Below are positions 37,097 to 49,573 of a stretch of DNA of 57,930 bases, in pieces. This stretch comes from Brenneria salicis ATCC 15712 = DSM 30166. GTDB taxonomy: Bacteria > Pseudomonadota > Gammaproteobacteria > Enterobacterales > Enterobacteriaceae. The first letter of the stretch is position 1, and each line of letters starts with the position of its first letter. The stretch is taken from assembly GCF_003315515.1 (NCBI RefSeq), contig NZ_QNRY01000022.1, positions 1 to 57,930 on the forward strand, written 5' to 3'. The position numbers and the translations under genes were made by a program. The notes beneath the pieces are model-generated. The model searched no databases. It was not told the origin of the DNA and worked only from the letters and a program-made list of their open reading frames with translations.

Positions 37097-38434
37097 TTAT
37101 TCCTTAAAATCGTTAGCGTCCAACTCATGACGCCCCAACAGTTTATAAAATTCCGTCCGGTTACGACCCGCCATACGCGCGGCCTGCGTGACATTGCCTT
37201 TGGCTATCTGCAACAGTTTGCGCAAGTAATTCAACTCGAACTGATGGCGAGCCTCGACAAACGTCGGCAATGCCGTATTTTCACCTTCCAGCGCTTGCTC
37301 AACCAGCGCTTCACTGATAACCGGCGCGCTGGTCAGCGCCACGCACTGTTCAATAACGTTAACCAGTTGCCGCACGTTACCCGGCCAACTCGCCGTCATC
37401 AACCGTTTCATGGCATCCGTTGAGAAAGTACGCACAAAGGATTTATGCCGGGTTGCCGACTCACGCAACAGATGATTAGCCAGCAGCGGGATATCCTCGG
37501 CACGTTCATGCAGGGCGGGCAATTTCATATTCACCACATTCAGCCGATAATACAGATCCTCACGAAACTCGCCTTTTTCCATTGCTTTTGGCAAATCACG
37601 GTGAGTCGCGGAAATGATCCGCACATTAATATCCAGATCACGATTACTGCCCAGCGGACGAACCTTGCGCTCCTGTAACACGCGCAGCAGTTTAACTTGC
37701 AACGACAGCGGCATATCGCCGATTTCATCCAGAAACAGCGTTCCGCCTTCCGCCGCCTGAAAAAACCCTTCACGGCTGCTGACGGCGCCGGTAAACGCGC
37801 CTTTCGCATGACCGAACAGTTCCGACTCAAGCAACGGTTCCGGCAACGCGCCGCAGTTAATGGCGATGAAGGCTTTTTTCGCTCGCGGGCTGGCGGCGTG
37901 AATCGCTTGCGCCAGCACCTCTTTTCCTGTTCCGCTCTGTCCGTTAATCAATACGCTGACGTCTGACTGCGCCACCATGCTGGCCTGCTCCAGCAGACGT
38001 AGCATCAGCGGGCTGCGCGTGACGATTTTTTCACGCCAGCTTTCATCACCCGCCGGCGCTGAAAGCGCCATTGCTTCATCAATCGCCTTATACAACGTAT
38101 CACGATCAACCGGCTTGGTAAGAAAACTGAATACGCCTTGTTGCGTTGCCGCCACCGCATCCGGGATCGAACCGTGCGCCGTCAGAATTATGACCGGCAT
38201 ACCGGGTTGATAGCGCTGAATTTCCGCAAACAGCGCCATGCCGTCCATCTCATCCATGCGCAGATCGCTGATAGCCAGATCAAATTGTTCTCTGGTCAGC
38301 AGTTTTAACGCTTCCTGACCGCTTTCCGCCGTCATTACGCCGTAGCCTTCGCTGGTCAGACGCATGCCCAACAGCTTCAATAAGCTGGGATCATCATCCA
38401 CCAGCAATAAATTCGCCGGTTTACGGGCTATCAT
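37097..38434 (-). CDS. glrR: Sigma-54 response regulator GlrR
   Basis: A response regulator that activates sigma-54 promoters, notably glmY. It has 445 residues. The receiver domain (about 1-125) has the phospho-acceptor aspartate in [12 protein letters not shown]. The AAA+ domain has Walker [10 protein letters not shown], the GAFTGA loop contacting sigma-54, and Walker [11 protein letters not shown]. The C-terminal Fis-type helix-turn-helix is [21 protein letters not shown] in part ([14 protein letters not shown]). It overlaps qseG by 4 bp. Three perfect GlrR-type sites lie upstream of the nearby glmY locus. Confidence 0.96.
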   Translation of the reverse strand: MIARKPANLLLVDDDPSLLKLLGMRLTSEGYGVMTAESGQEALKLLTREQFDLAISDLRMDEMDGMALFAEIQRYQPGMPVIILTAHGSIPDAVAATQQGVFSFLTKPVDRDTLYKAIDEAMALSAPAGDESWREKIVTRSPLMLRLLEQASMVAQSDVSVLINGQSGTGKEVLAQAIHAASPRAKKAFIAINCGALPEPLLESELFGHAKGAFTGAVSSREGFFQAAEGGTLFLDEIGDMPLSLQVKLLRVLQERKVRPLGSNRDLDINVRIISATHRDLPKAMEKGEFREDLYYRLNVVNMKLPALHERAEDIPLLANHLLRESATRHKSFVRTFSTDAMKRLMTASWPGNVRQLVNVIEQCVALTSAPVISEALVEQALEGENTALPTFVEARHQFELNYLRKLLQIAKGNVTQAARMAGRNRTEFYKLLGRHELDANDFKE

Positions 38435-39270
38435 GGGGTTTTCGGCTCCTTAATCGTGCTCTCTGGCTCCACCGGCGGTGAATAAGTATCTTCTGCTTTG
38501 GTCGGCGTGACCGTAGAGTTTTGCACTGCGCCGCGAGTTTCACGGTTTACACCTACATTGCCATTGCCACGATATTCGACATCATTTCCCGGCAACTCGC
38601 CCGATAGTTGTTTACGAGACGAAAGCTGACGCTCAATATCCGTCAGGTTCTCCAATTTCCGGGTGGTGGTTTCCAGTTGATATTGCAGATGATTTTGCTG
38701 GATGCGCAAGGTATCCAGTTGCTTATCGCTGGATTCTTGCAAACGTTTATAACGCGAGCGTTCATCGGATAACGCCAGCAGCAGGGTTTGTCGATCACGC
38801 CAGGTTTGCACCAATGACCTTAATGACGACGGAAAATCCAGACGGTACACATTGAGTTGTTCCAGCATCTGATGTCGTTCTGTCTGGGTTATGCCGGCGT
38901 TGTCCAGCAAAATCCCCTGCTTGAAGGCATTTTCCCAACGCCCTTCTTCCAGCCGCAGCGCTTCTTCGCGTGCCTGAAAAGGCGTCAAACGCCCGGCGCA
39001 ATCCATTGCACGCAGCCAGTAGAGCGCATTATTCATTGCTTCACGATCGTCCACCTGCCACAGGTGCTCACATTGCGCGATGCGGTAATCGGTCACCTGC
39101 TCTTTCGGCATAGGGCTTTCCCTGTCCAGCGACGATATGCCGCGATTTACATGGCTATTACAGGCAGCCAGCAACAAGGGGGATAACATCACCACGGCTT
39201 TTAGCACGCGGCGCGAAGACACAACAGACAGAATGCGTTGCGGACAAGGACGGTCAAACCATGCATTCAT
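38431..39270 (-). CDS. qseG: Outer-membrane lipoprotein QseG
   Basis: A lipoprotein encoded between glrK and glrR that in E. coli binds the periplasmic part of GlrK and modulates its activity. It has 279 residues. The signal peptide ends in the lipobox LLLAACNSH (cysteine near residue 37). A coiled-coil segment lies around 165-220 (LQESSDKQLDTLRIQQNHLQ and after), followed by a low-complexity proline/threonine tail. Its start overlaps the glrK stop and its end overlaps glrR, so the three are coupled. A shorter start giving a more compact signal peptide (MLSPLLLAAC) is possible but has no visible ribosome site. Confidence 0.9.
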   Translation of the reverse strand: MNAWFDRPCPQRILSVVSSRRVLKAVVMLSPLLLAACNSHVNRGISSLDRESPMPKEQVTDYRIAQCEHLWQVDDREAMNNALYWLRAMDCAGRLTPFQAREEALRLEEGRWENAFKQGILLDNAGITQTERHQMLEQLNVYRLDFPSSLRSLVQTWRDRQTLLLALSDERSRYKRLQESSDKQLDTLRIQQNHLQYQLETTTRKLENLTDIERQLSSRKQLSGELPGNDVEYRGNGNVGVNRETRGAVQNSTVTPTKAEDTYSPPVEPESTIKEPKTP

Positions 39271-40706
39271 TATTTATTCTCAGACGTTAAAGGCAATTCA
39301 ATACGAAAACAGACTTCAGCATAGTCAACGGTGATCAGGCTGAGTTCGCCGTGCATACGGCGGATACAATCACGGGCAATGCTCAACCCCAGACCGCTGC
39401 CTTTGACGGCGCCTTTGCGCTGATGACTTCCCTGATAAAAAGGTTCAAAAATCATGTCGCGCTCCGCATCAGGGATAGGCGTGCCGTTATTCGCAACATC
39501 AATCTGTACCCGATTACCACTCTGACGACTAGCGATCCAAATGTTACCGGATTCCTTGCCATAGTGCACCGCATTGGAATAGAGATTATCAAGCACACGC
39601 ATCAAAAGCGTGGTCTCCGCCCAACAATGCTCTATATTCAGTTTGACCTCGGTATGCAGCATTTTTGCCCGCGCGGGCAGGCTATGGGACGACACCACAA
39701 TCTCGACGATTTCTTCAATCTCCACCTGTTCCATTTCCGTGGGGGCATCAGCCAGCTTACGGTTGTAGTCCAGCAGTTGATCGATCAATTGCAGCAGGTG
39801 TCGGCTGCTGCTGTCCAGAATTGCGACCACCTCTTTTTGATCGGCGGTCAATGGCCCCGCCACCTCATCGGCCAATAACGCCGTACCTTCACGCAGGCTC
39901 GCCAGCGGCGTTTTCAACTCATGGGAGATGTGGCGTAGAAACTCATGACGTTGCGACTCCAGCCAGGAGAGTCGTTCACTCAACCAGATGATACGCTGAG
40001 CCAGCGATCGAATTTCGCGCGGCCCTTTAAAGGTACTGGTATTCCCTAACGAGCGGCCCTCGCCCAAGCGATTAATCATCCGCTCGACCCCATTGACCGG
40101 GCCGATAATCATCCGGGTAAACAACATCACCAGCATGATGCTGACCAGAAAAAGCAGCAGCGCCTGCCAGCCAAAGAACCGACCTCGTTCGGCAATCGCT
40201 TGTTGTAGCTGCTGACCACGGGAAAACACCACATCGCGCGTCATCTGCACCATCTGTCCGTTCGCCTGGGAAAAGCGTTCCAGCAGCCCGGAGGCATTGT
40301 GATCCGGGCCGCTGTTATCGCAGCGTAACTCCGCAAGTTGGGTTAAATACTGACGCAGTGTTTGATAGTAGCGTGGATCCGGCAGGATCGGCGCGTGAGC
40401 ATCGAGGATTTGAGAATATTGCTTACGCTGATTTTGATACAGCGCCGCCAGCGTTTGATCGTCCAGTACGCAATACTGACGATAGCTGCGCTCCATCGCC
40501 AACGCGATACTGGTCATCGCTTCGCTGCGGCGAGCGTCCGTCAATGTGGTGCGGTTAATCTCCGCCGCCTGTTCACTGAGCGTATCCAGACTTTGATAAG
40601 CCTGATAAGCCAGCACCAGTAAGGGCAACAACACCAGCAAAAAAGCCATGATTACCAATTGCCGCAGAGAACGCGGAAACAAACGCCATCGTTTCAAAGA
40701 AATCAT
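39270..40706 (-). CDS. glrK: Sensor histidine kinase GlrK (QseE)
   Basis: A membrane histidine kinase that phosphorylates GlrR. It has 478 residues (E. coli 475). It has transmembrane helices at about 15-35 and 175-195, a periplasmic domain between them, a HAMP linker, HisKA with the phospho-accepting histidine in RHISHELKTPLASL, and a HATPase domain with NLYSNAVHYGKE and KGSGLGLSIARDC. The start MISLKRWRLFPRS at 40706 follows GGTAGCGAG; the 40-codon extension to 40826 is not homologous. It is downstream of the glmY sRNA locus, as in E. coli. Confidence 0.95.
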   Translation of the reverse strand: MISLKRWRLFPRSLRQLVIMAFLLVLLPLLVLAYQAYQSLDTLSEQAAEINRTTLTDARRSEAMTSIALAMERSYRQYCVLDDQTLAALYQNQRKQYSQILDAHAPILPDPRYYQTLRQYLTQLAELRCDNSGPDHNASGLLERFSQANGQMVQMTRDVVFSRGQQLQQAIAERGRFFGWQALLLFLVSIMLVMLFTRMIIGPVNGVERMINRLGEGRSLGNTSTFKGPREIRSLAQRIIWLSERLSWLESQRHEFLRHISHELKTPLASLREGTALLADEVAGPLTADQKEVVAILDSSSRHLLQLIDQLLDYNRKLADAPTEMEQVEIEEIVEIVVSSHSLPARAKMLHTEVKLNIEHCWAETTLLMRVLDNLYSNAVHYGKESGNIWIASRQSGNRVQIDVANNGTPIPDAERDMIFEPFYQGSHQRKGAVKGSGLGLSIARDCIRRMHGELSLITVDYAEVCFRIELPLTSENK

Positions 40707-40820
40707 CTCGCTACCTACCAACCCGTACTTGATGCTAACTGAATCCGATAAAAACGTCAGGAACGTTTTTCCGATGAGGTATGCGGCGCGTTGCCGTTCA
40801 GGATAAAGGGCGCAACAAAT

Positions 40821-40868
40821 TATCATCTGGAATAACTATCATCTGGAATAGCTATCACCGGGAATAAT
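40821..40868. repeat. Three 16-bp tandem repeats upstream of glrK
   Basis: TATCATCTGGAATAAC (40821-40836), TATCATCTGGAATAGC (40837-40852) and TATCACCGGGAATAAT (40853-40868) follow each other without gaps. They lie about 115-162 bp before the glrK start, downstream of glmY. The role is unknown. Confidence 0.85.
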
Positions 40869-40999
40869 CAGGATATTCATTAACGGGAAATGAGAGGGGA
40901 GCGCGGCGATCTGACATTAGCATTACGTGGCCAGAAGAATCGCTCCCGCTGGCCGCGTAACTGAATAGGCGGTGCCTCACTCAACGTGTCGTCCGATGC

Positions 41000-41121
41000 T
41001 TGATAAAATATTATCGGTCTGGTGGACGATAGGCACCCTTTCTTTTGGCGTCATTCCGGGTGTTATGAGCGAGATTTCCGCCCGTCGGCAGTGCAATCAT
41101 AACCAGTTGAATGAGCAACGT
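41000..41121 (-). ncRNA. glmY: GlmY small RNA (3' end uncertain)
   Basis: On the minus strand, about 10 bases beyond the sigma-54 promoter, the sequence GCTCATTCAACTGGTTATG resembles the start of E. coli GlmY (GCTCATTCACCGACTTATG as I recall it). It is followed by the same kind of first stem, TTATGA closing with TCATAA around a GC-rich inner hairpin. Position between purL and glrK is conserved. GlmY sequesters RapZ and so raises GlmS for aminosugar synthesis. The 3' end is set at the ATATTTTAT stretch near 41000, but E. coli GlmY is longer (about 148-184 nt), so it may extend to about 40940, where GGCCAG and CTGGCC could form another stem. Confidence 0.75.
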
Positions 41122-41130
41122 TGTATATTA

Positions 41131-41146
41131 TGCATGGTTTGTGCCA
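41131..41146 (-). promoter_or_regulatory. Sigma-54 promoter of glmY
   Basis: On the minus strand TGGCACAAACCATGCA has the GG and GC elements exactly 10 bases apart and matches the sigma-54 consensus TGGCACN5TTGCA closely. Transcription should start near 41121. Confidence 0.88.
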
Positions 41147-41251
41147 GCTTTAAATAAATTTCTTAATGCAATGATTTTTAATAATTTATTTATTTCAGCA
41201 TTTTTAAAATCTGAAGCTGACGCTATCCTTCACACTAAAAGCAGCCATTTA

Positions 41252-41364
41252 TGTCGTCAAAAACCGACAGCGTTGCTGCAATTCATCCTTGCCTATATAA
41301 ATCATGAAGTTAAGTGTCATCAATTAGCGACATTGAAGATTGCGTTTGTCGCAAAAACACGACA
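41252..41364 (-). promoter_or_regulatory. Three GlrR binding sites upstream of glmY
   Basis: Three perfect TGTC-N10-GACA sites lie at 41252-41269, 41315-41332 and 41347-41364, at about 130-240 bp upstream of the predicted start. This is the known E. coli GlrR site pattern and number. Spacings are 63 and 32 bp. Confidence 0.88.
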
Positions 41365-41425
41365 GTTTCATCAACAGTTGGAGTTTATGCTTATTTCGCC
41401 GCCACTCGCGTTAACCGCAGTTAGC

Positions 41426-41446
41426 AAAAAGGAGCCGAAGCTCCTT
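41426..41446 (-). terminator. Terminator after purL
   Basis: AAGGAGC and GCTCCTT form a stem over a four-base loop (41429-41446; the minus-strand loop is TTCG), with TTTTTGC following on the minus strand. Confidence 0.9.
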
Positions 41447-41480
41447 CTGATGATTAACCGACCTTATGATTAACGCACTG

Positions 41481-44400
41481 TCATCCCAGTTGTCTGCGCG
41501 CATTGCGGAACATACGCATCCACGGGCCATCCTCGCCCCACTCTTCCGGGTGCCAGGAGTTGCTGACCGTACGGAATACGCGTTCCGGGTGCGGCATCAT
41601 TACAGTTGCGCGGCCATTGCCGCTGGTTAGCGCGGTGATGCCGTTTGGCGAACCATTCGGGTTGGCCGGATAATTTTCCGTCACCTGCCCGTAGTTATTC
41701 ACGTAACGCAAGGCGACCAGATGGTGCTGTTCCAGCGCGCTCAGGTGAGCATCATCACGAACCTCAACACGGCCTTCGCCATGAGAAACCGCAATAGGCA
41801 TACGTGAACCGGCCATGTCGCTCATGAACAGCGACGGACTCTTTTCAACTTCAACCAGACTGAAACGCGCTTCAAAACGATCTGATTTGTTGCGAACAAA
41901 CCGCGGCCACAACTCAGCGCCCGGAATCAGTTCCCGCAGGTTCGACATCATCTGGCAGCCATTACACACGCCCAGCGCCAGTGTCTGCGGACGCTGGAAG
42001 AACGCGGCGAACTCATCACGCACGCGTGAATTGAACAGAATGGATTTCGCCCAGCCTTCGCCCGCGCCCAGCACGTCGCCATACGAGAAGCCGCCGCACG
42101 CCACCAGTGCCTGGAAGTCTTGCAGATCACGGCGTCCCGCCAGCAAATCGCTCATATGAATATCAATGGCATCAAAGCCCGCACGATGGAAAGCCGCCGC
42201 CATTTCCACATGGGAGTTGACGCCCTGCTCACGCAATACCGCGACTTTAGGACGTACTTGACGGGCAATATACGGCGCGGCGATATCGTCCTGAGGATCA
42301 AAAGTCAACGCCACAGTCAGACCCGGATCGTTTTCATCCTTTTTGGCGGTATGTTCTTGATCGGCGCATTGCGGGTTATCACGCAGGCGCTGCATCTGCC
42401 AGGTGGTTTCCGCCCACCAGTTACGCATCGTAATGCGGTTCTCATGGTACACCACCTCTTCGCCGCGCTTGATCATGAAGCGGGAACCGGCTTCAGCCTG
42501 ACCAAGATAGTGAACGCATTCCGCCAGACCATGCAGAGCCAGGACGCTTTCCGCCTCGGCGCGACGTGACGCGGGGATCTGAATCACCGCGCCCAGTTCT
42601 TCATTAAACAAAGTCGCCAGAACGTCTTCACCCTGCGTGGCGATATCAACGTTCACGCCACAGTGTCCGGCGAATGCCATCTCCGCCAGCGTCACCAGCA
42701 AACCGCCGTCAGAGCGGTCGTGATACGCCAGCAGGACATTGTCCGCGACCAATTGCTGGATGGCATTAAAGAAGCCGGCCAGTTGCGTCGCGTTGCGGAC
42801 ATCCGCGGTTGTATGCCCCAATTGACGATAAACCTGAGCCAGCGCCGTGGCGCCCAGCGCCTTGTTACCAGCGCCCAGGTCAATCAGCAGCAAGGCATTA
42901 TCCTGTTCTGCGCGCAATTGAGGGGTGACGGTGCGGCGCACATCTTCCACCCTGGCAAACGCCGAGATCACCAGCGACATCGGCGATGTCATGGCGCGTT
43001 CTTCTCCGCCCTCCTGCCAGCGCGTCTTCATCGACATGGAGTCCTTACCAACCGGTATGGTCAACCCCAGCGTCGGACAGAGTTCTTCGCCGATGGCTTT
43101 CACCGCATCATAAAGACCGGCATCTTCACCGGGATGTCCTGCCGCCGCCATCCAGTTCGCGGACAATTTCACGCGAGTCAGCGGGCCAATCTGGGTCGCG
43201 GCAATGTTGGTCAGGGCTTCGCCCACCGCCAGACGCGCAGACGCGGCGAAGTCACGCAGCGCAACAGGCGCGCGTTCGCCAATCGACATCGCTTCGCCGT
43301 GGTAGCTGTCCAGGCTGGCGGTGGTGACCGCACAATCCGCCACCGGCACCTGCCACGGCCCGACCATTTGGTCACGGGCGACCATTCCGGTAACGGTGCG
43401 GTCACCGATGGTGATCAGGAAGGTTTTTTCCGCCACTACCGGCAAATGCAGCACACGCTCCACCGCTTCGGCCAGATAAATGCCCTCACGTTTTAGCGGC
43501 GTGCCTGCCGCTTGCTTACGTTCAACATCACGCAGCATTTTCGGCGTTTTGCCCAGCAAAACATCCAGCGGCAGATCGATCGGCTGATTGTTGAAATGAC
43601 GGTCATTGAGCGTCAGGTGCAATTCTTCCGTCGCTTCGCCGATCACCGCATAAGGGGCGCGCTCACGGCGACAAATTTCATCGAAGCGGGCCAGTTGCTC
43701 CGGCGCGACGGCCAGTACATAACGCTCTTGCGATTCATTGCACCACACTTCCAGCGGGCTCATACCCGGTTCATCATTCAGGATGTCACGCAACTCAAAA
43801 CGTCCGCCGCGCCCGCCATCGCTCACCAGTTCCGGCATGGCATTGGATAAGCCGCCCGCGCCCACATCGTGGATAAACAGAATCGGGTTCGCCTCACCCA
43901 ATTGCCAGCAGCGATCAATCACTTCCTGACAACGGCGCTCCATTTCCGGGTTATCCCGCTGAACAGAGGCAAAATCCAGATCGGCATCGGACTGGCCGGA
44001 CGCCATTGATGAGGCCGCCCCACCGCCCAGACCGATATTCATGGACGGCCCGCCCAAGACGATCAACTTGGCGCCGACGCCGATCTCGCCTTTTCTGACG
44101 TGATCGGCACGGATATTACCGATCCCCCCCGCCAGCATGATTGGCTTATGGTAGCCGCGCAGTTCGCAACCATTATGGCTATCGACCCGCTCTTCATAGG
44201 TACGGAAATACCCCGTCAGCGCGGGACGGCCAAACTCATTGTTGAACGCCGCCCCGCCCAGCGGCCCTTCGGTCATGATATCCAGCGCGCTGACAATGCG
44301 ATCGGGTTTGCCGAATTCTTCCGTTTCCCACGGTTGAATAAAACCAGGGATGCGCAGGTTGGAAACGGAGAAACCCACCAACCCGGCTTTCGGTTTGGCG

Positions 44401-45368
44401 CCCCGCCCGGTTGCGCCTTCATCGCGGATCTCGCCGCCGGAACCTGTCGCCGCGCCCGGCCACGGGGAAATCGCCGTCGGATGGTTATGCGTTTCCACTT
44501 TCATCAGGATATGCGTCTCTTCCTGATGGTAATCATATTTGCCGTGCGTATCGGTATAGAAGCGGCCCACGGCGGAACCTTCCATCACCGCGGCATTATC
44601 CTTGTAAGCCGACAACACATGTTCCGGCGTATGCTCAAAGGTGTTCTTGATCATCTTGAACAGCGATTTCGGCTGTTCAACGCCATCAATCACCCAGTCA
44701 GCATTAAAAATTTTGTGGCGGCAGTGCTCGGAGTTCGCCTGTGCGAACATGTACAGTTCAATATCCGTCGGGTTGCGACCGAGCTTTTTGAACGCCTCCA
44801 GCAAATAATCGATCTCGTCTTCCGCCAATGCCAGCCCCAGACGAATATTTGCCGCTTCCAGCGCCTGGCGTCCCTGTAACAAGACTTCAATACGTTTCAA
44901 TGGCGCGGGCTGATGATGAGAAAACAGTTGCTCAGCCTGCCGCATGTCGTCAAATACGCTTTCCATCATACGGTCATGCAACAGCGCGCCCAGTTGCCGC
45001 CATTGCGCATCATCCAATGTTGGCGCATGGATATAGAATGCCAGGCCACGTTCAAGACGCAGGACCTTGTTCAATCCACAGTTATGCGCGATATCGGTCG
45101 CTTTGGAAGACCAGGGAGATATGGTGCCGGGACGTGGCGTCACCAACAACAGTCGGCCTTGCGGCTCGTGTTCAGCGAGAGAAGGGCCGTACTTCAGCAA
45201 ACGGGTGAGTTTGGCCTGTTCATCGTTGTTCAACGACGCGCTGACATCGGCAAAATGCACGTATTCGGCATAGATATCGCTAACCGGCAAAAAGTGCTCT
45301 TTGCAGCGGGCCAGCAATTTATTGATACGAAAAGCCGACAAAGCAGGTGAACCACGCAGTATTTCCAT
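41481..45368 (-). CDS. purL: Phosphoribosylformylglycinamidine synthase
   Basis: It makes FGAM from FGAR, ATP and glutamine, the fourth step of purine synthesis. At 1295 residues it has the same length as E. coli PurL, the large single-chain type. It has an N-terminal PurS-like domain, two tandem AIR-synthase-like ATP domains (for example [21 protein letters not shown] in part and [18 protein letters not shown]), and a C-terminal glutaminase. There the nucleophile cysteine is in [15 protein letters not shown] and the His-Glu pair in [10 protein letters not shown] PurR box overlaps the promoter. It is monocistronic with a strong terminator. Confidence 0.98.
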   Translation of the reverse strand: MEILRGSPALSAFRINKLLARCKEHFLPVSDIYAEYVHFADVSASLNNDEQAKLTRLLKYGPSLAEHEPQGRLLLVTPRPGTISPWSSKATDIAHNCGLNKVLRLERGLAFYIHAPTLDDAQWRQLGALLHDRMMESVFDDMRQAEQLFSHHQPAPLKRIEVLLQGRQALEAANIRLGLALAEDEIDYLLEAFKKLGRNPTDIELYMFAQANSEHCRHKIFNADWVIDGVEQPKSLFKMIKNTFEHTPEHVLSAYKDNAAVMEGSAVGRFYTDTHGKYDYHQEETHILMKVETHNHPTAISPWPGAATGSGGEIRDEGATGRGAKPKAGLVGFSVSNLRIPGFIQPWETEEFGKPDRIVSALDIMTEGPLGGAAFNNEFGRPALTGYFRTYEERVDSHNGCELRGYHKPIMLAGGIGNIRADHVRKGEIGVGAKLIVLGGPSMNIGLGGGAASSMASGQSDADLDFASVQRDNPEMERRCQEVIDRCWQLGEANPILFIHDVGAGGLSNAMPELVSDGGRGGRFELRDILNDEPGMSPLEVWCNESQERYVLAVAPEQLARFDEICRRERAPYAVIGEATEELHLTLNDRHFNNQPIDLPLDVLLGKTPKMLRDVERKQAAGTPLKREGIYLAEAVERVLHLPVVAEKTFLITIGDRTVTGMVARDQMVGPWQVPVADCAVTTASLDSYHGEAMSIGERAPVALRDFAASARLAVGEALTNIAATQIGPLTRVKLSANWMAAAGHPGEDAGLYDAVKAIGEELCPTLGLTIPVGKDSMSMKTRWQEGGEERAMTSPMSLVISAFARVEDVRRTVTPQLRAEQDNALLLIDLGAGNKALGATALAQVYRQLGHTTADVRNATQLAGFFNAIQQLVADNVLLAYHDRSDGGLLVTLAEMAFAGHCGVNVDIATQGEDVLATLFNEELGAVIQIPASRRAEAESVLALHGLAECVHYLGQAEAGSRFMIKRGEEVVYHENRITMRNWWAETTWQMQRLRDNPQCADQEHTAKKDENDPGLTVALTFDPQDDIAAPYIARQVRPKVAVLREQGVNSHVEMAAAFHRAGFDAIDIHMSDLLAGRRDLQDFQALVACGGFSYGDVLGAGEGWAKSILFNSRVRDEFAAFFQRPQTLALGVCNGCQMMSNLRELIPGAELWPRFVRNKSDRFEARFSLVEVEKSPSLFMSDMAGSRMPIAVSHGEGRVEVRDDAHLSALEQHHLVALRYVNNYGQVTENYPANPNGSPNGITALTSGNGRATVMMPHPERVFRTVSNSWHPEEWGEDGPWMRMFRNARRQLG

Positions 45369-45443
45369 AATCTAAAGTTCTCTCGTCTTCGATGCACTTA
45401 CTAATAGTGCGGTCGTTGGGCGCTACAGGGGGAAACGCGCGTC

Positions 45444-45482
45444 ATTATAGAGAATCCTGCCCCCGGACGAAACCGTTTGCGT
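45444..45482 (-). promoter_or_regulatory. purL promoter with PurR operator
   Basis: The minus-strand sequence ACGCAAACGGTTTCGT (45467-45482) matches the PurR consensus at 15 of 16 positions. Its last six bases, TTTCGT, sit 17 bases from a perfect TATAAT (45444-45449) and so act as the -35, and repressor binding would block polymerase. The rest of the 353-bp gap to mltF shows no further gene. Confidence 0.88.
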
Positions 45483-45721
45483 GGCTATTATTGAACATCG
45501 CAGGGCGACCACGGTTAATCATTAAGCAAATCAATAAAAGTTGCACGCTGGCGGTTTGTTGCGCAAAATGCCCCGACTCTGCGACTTTATGTACAAAAAA
45601 ACGCCAGACGCGGTTTTTAACGTCGCTTGCGACGGCCCACAGAGTGGCGGGAGGAACAAATCACCCGCGATGAAAAAACTGCCGTTACAGACAGGCTCGT
45701 TAGCCGCTGAGAGACAACTAT

Positions 45722-47167
45722 TTGAAGCCTCTAAAATTAAACTATTTTTTCATCGGGATTATCACGTTACTGCTGGCGCTGGCCTTATGGCCGTCGATCC
45801 CCTGGCGCAGCAGCCAGGATATGCAGATTAAACAGATTCTTGCACGCGGAGAGTTGCGCATCAGCACCATTAACTCCCCGCTGACTTACTACACCAATAA
45901 CGGCGCCCCCGGCGGTCTGGATTATGAACTGGCAAAACGTTTCGCCGATTATCTCGACGTCCGGCTGGTGGTGTCTGCGCGTAAAAATCTGGATGAACTG
46001 TTTGACGATCTGGATAACGATAACGCGGATTTGCTGGCGGCCGGTTTGATTTATAACCACGAACGGCAGGGACGTTTCCGCGTCGGCCCCTCTTATTATT
46101 CCGTCTCGCAGCAGCTTGTGTATCGGCTGGGCAAGCCGCGTCCCCGGAATATGGAAAAACTGCCGGGGCGACTGGCTGTCACCTCAGGCTCGGCCCACAT
46201 CGCCACGCTTCGCGATCTGAGAGACAAGAAATATCCCCAACTCAACTGGGAATCGGCCTCAGATCTGACCTCAAATGATCTGTTGAAACAGGTTGCGGAC
46301 GGCAACCTGGACTACACCATCGCCGATTCCGTGACCATCGGGTTAATGCAACGTATCCATCCGCAACTTGCCGTCGCCTTCGATTTGAGTGATGAAGAAC
46401 CGGTCACCTGGTATATGCGGCGCGCCCATGACGATAGTCTGTCAGCGGCGCTGCTGGATTTTTTCAGCCAGATGGTTGAAGACGGTACGCTGGCGAGTCT
46501 GGAGGAAAAGTACCTCGGCCATGTTGGTGAATTTGATTACGTGGACACCACGACATTCCTGAACGCGATTGATGAAACACTACCTGCATACAGGCCGCTA
46601 TTTGAAAAGTATGCGACCGAAATCGACTGGAAATTGCTGGCGGCCATCTCCTATCAGGAATCGCACTGGAATTCGCTGGCCACCTCGCCGACCGGCGTTC
46701 GCGGCCTTATGATGCTAACCAGAAATACGGCTGAAAGTCTCGACGTGACCGATCGCCTCGATCCTGAACAGAGCATTCGTGGCGGCGCTCAATATATGTC
46801 TCATATGATGCAAAAGATGCCGGACACCATTCCTGAAGATGAGAAAATCTGGTTTGCGCTGGCGTCATACAATATGGGATACGCGCATTTGCTGGATGCC
46901 AGAAAGCTGACCGAAAAACAGCAAGGCAATCCCGACAGTTGGGTGGACGTAAAAATGCGTCTGCCGATGCTGAGTCAGAAGCGCTACTACGCGCAAACCA
47001 CTTATGGCTACGCTCGCGGACGACAGGCTTATTACTATGTGGAGAATATTCGTCGCTATATGGTGAGTCTGGAAGGGTATCTGACGGAAAAAGAACACAA
47101 AGCAAAGCAACAGCAACTTGCTGCGCAGGCTTATCCGGCGGTGCCAGCCGATAAACTGTCGGAATAA
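45722..47167 (+). CDS. mltF: Membrane-bound lytic transglycosylase F
   Basis: A peptidoglycan-cleaving enzyme anchored at the envelope. It has 481 residues (E. coli 518, longer at the C-terminus). An N-terminal signal/anchor ([20 protein letters not shown]) precedes a solute-binding-like domain (about 40-265, [13 protein letters not shown]). The SLT catalytic domain has the glutamate in [19 protein letters not shown], then [18 protein letters not shown]. The start appears to be TTG at 45722 (TTGAAGCCTCTAAAATTAAA), which gives the family N-terminus; no in-frame ATG does. It is divergent from purL and converges with tadA, 7 bp apart. Confidence 0.94.
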   Translation: MKPLKLNYFFIGIITLLLALALWPSIPWRSSQDMQIKQILARGELRISTINSPLTYYTNNGAPGGLDYELAKRFADYLDVRLVVSARKNLDELFDDLDNDNADLLAAGLIYNHERQGRFRVGPSYYSVSQQLVYRLGKPRPRNMEKLPGRLAVTSGSAHIATLRDLRDKKYPQLNWESASDLTSNDLLKQVADGNLDYTIADSVTIGLMQRIHPQLAVAFDLSDEEPVTWYMRRAHDDSLSAALLDFFSQMVEDGTLASLEEKYLGHVGEFDYVDTTTFLNAIDETLPAYRPLFEKYATEIDWKLLAAISYQESHWNSLATSPTGVRGLMMLTRNTAESLDVTDRLDPEQSIRGGAQYMSHMMQKMPDTIPEDEKIWFALASYNMGYAHLLDARKLTEKQQGNPDSWVDVKMRLPMLSQKRYYAQTTYGYARGRQAYYYVENIRRYMVSLEGYLTEKEHKAKQQQLAAQAYPAVPADKLSE

Positions 47168-47174
47168 GCCGCGC

Positions 47175-48397
<1,223 letters not shown>

Positions 48398-48466
48398 AAC
48401 ATCACTCCTTGGTCAAAGCATAGAAAAAGACTTTTCCACCTGACAAATAACCACGCCATCATGAAA

Positions 48467-49390
48467 TCAGCCTATCAGCGCCTCGCGCAGATAACCACCG
48501 TGCCGCGCCAGCCGCTGACGCGCCTGCTCCGCGTCCAGGCCGCTCAGGATCATCAGAATCGCCGGCTTGACCTCGTTTTCGGTCTGTAATAGCGCCTGCC
48601 GCGCGACATCCGGCTGCACACCTGTCGCTTCCATCACAATGCGGCAGGCACGGTCAAGCAATTTGACGTTGGTTGCCTTCACATCCACCATCAGATTCTG
48701 ATACACCTTTCCCAGCTTTACCATCACGCCGGTGGAAATCATATTCAGCACCAGCTTTTGCGCCGTTCCCGATTTCAGCCGGGTCGATCCCGTTAACGCT
48801 TCCGGCCCGACAACAAGAGAAATCGCGATCTGCGCTTCCTGCGCGATGGGTGAATCAGGATTACAGGATATCGCCGCGGTCCGGCAACCCATGCGCCGGG
48901 CATAGCGCAGCGCACCGATAACATAAGGCGTTCTGCCCGATGCCGCCAGCCCGATAACCATATCATCAGCCGTCAGGTCAAGGGCTACCAGATCCGCTTC
49001 GCCTAATTGCGGATTGTCCTCCGCGCCTTCCACCGCCTTGAGCAGCGCGCCCGGCCCTCCCGCTATCAGGCCGATCACCAGACCATGCGGGACACCGAAG
49101 GTCGGCGGACACTCAGAAGCATCCAGCACGCTAAGCCGTCCGCTGGTTCCCGCGCCAAGATAAATCAGCCGGCCACCTGCTTTAAGCGCATCCGTCGCCC
49201 GCTCGACCGCCTCGGCAATCGTCGGCAACACCCGCCCGACGGCCTCCGGCACCTTCCTGTCTTCCTGATTGAACGCGCGCATCATGTCCAGCGTAGACAG
49301 CGTATCCAACATCATCGTGGCGGGGTTACGGGTTTCAGATACCAGTGCGCCCAAGCGGAGATCGCCTGAATTCATTGCGTCTGCCTTCAT
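48467..49390 (-). CDS. murQ: N-acetylmuramic acid 6-phosphate etherase
   Basis: It cleaves the lactyl ether of MurNAc-6-P to GlcNAc-6-P and lactate in cell-wall recycling. It has 307 residues from [14 protein letters not shown]. The SIS domain shows [22 protein letters not shown] in overlapping motifs ([21 protein letters not shown] with a catalytic acid), and [16 protein letters not shown]. The C-terminal helical domain ends [14 protein letters not shown]. The ATG at 49390 has GAGG 8 bases upstream. The usual partners (murP transporter, murR regulator) are not adjacent, so MurNAc-6-P would come from AnmK-type recycling, which is inferred. Confidence 0.95.
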   Translation of the reverse strand: MKADAMNSGDLRLGALVSETRNPATMMLDTLSTLDMMRAFNQEDRKVPEAVGRVLPTIAEAVERATDALKAGGRLIYLGAGTSGRLSVLDASECPPTFGVPHGLVIGLIAGGPGALLKAVEGAEDNPQLGEADLVALDLTADDMVIGLAASGRTPYVIGALRYARRMGCRTAAISCNPDSPIAQEAQIAISLVVGPEALTGSTRLKSGTAQKLVLNMISTGVMVKLGKVYQNLMVDVKATNVKLLDRACRIVMEATGVQPDVARQALLQTENEVKPAILMILSGLDAEQARQRLARHGGYLREALIG

Positions 49391-49573
49391 CCTGCTTACC
49401 TCATCATTTTCGCCGCTTTTATTGTGGCGATTGCTGGCGATCATTGTCCGGCGCTCATAGTAATCTCTTTTTGCTATTATAAAAGTAAGCTACTCTGCAA
49501 CAGTCTGTATAACTTAATTTATTCCGTCTTCACACAGCGAAAACAGGCCTTGAGGGCAAACAGAGAAACATCA

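Noticed and set aside
41111-41473. 120-codon plus-strand ORF between glrK and purL
   Set aside because: It overlaps the sigma-54 promoter and GlrR sites of glmY, has no ribosome site and resembles no protein family.
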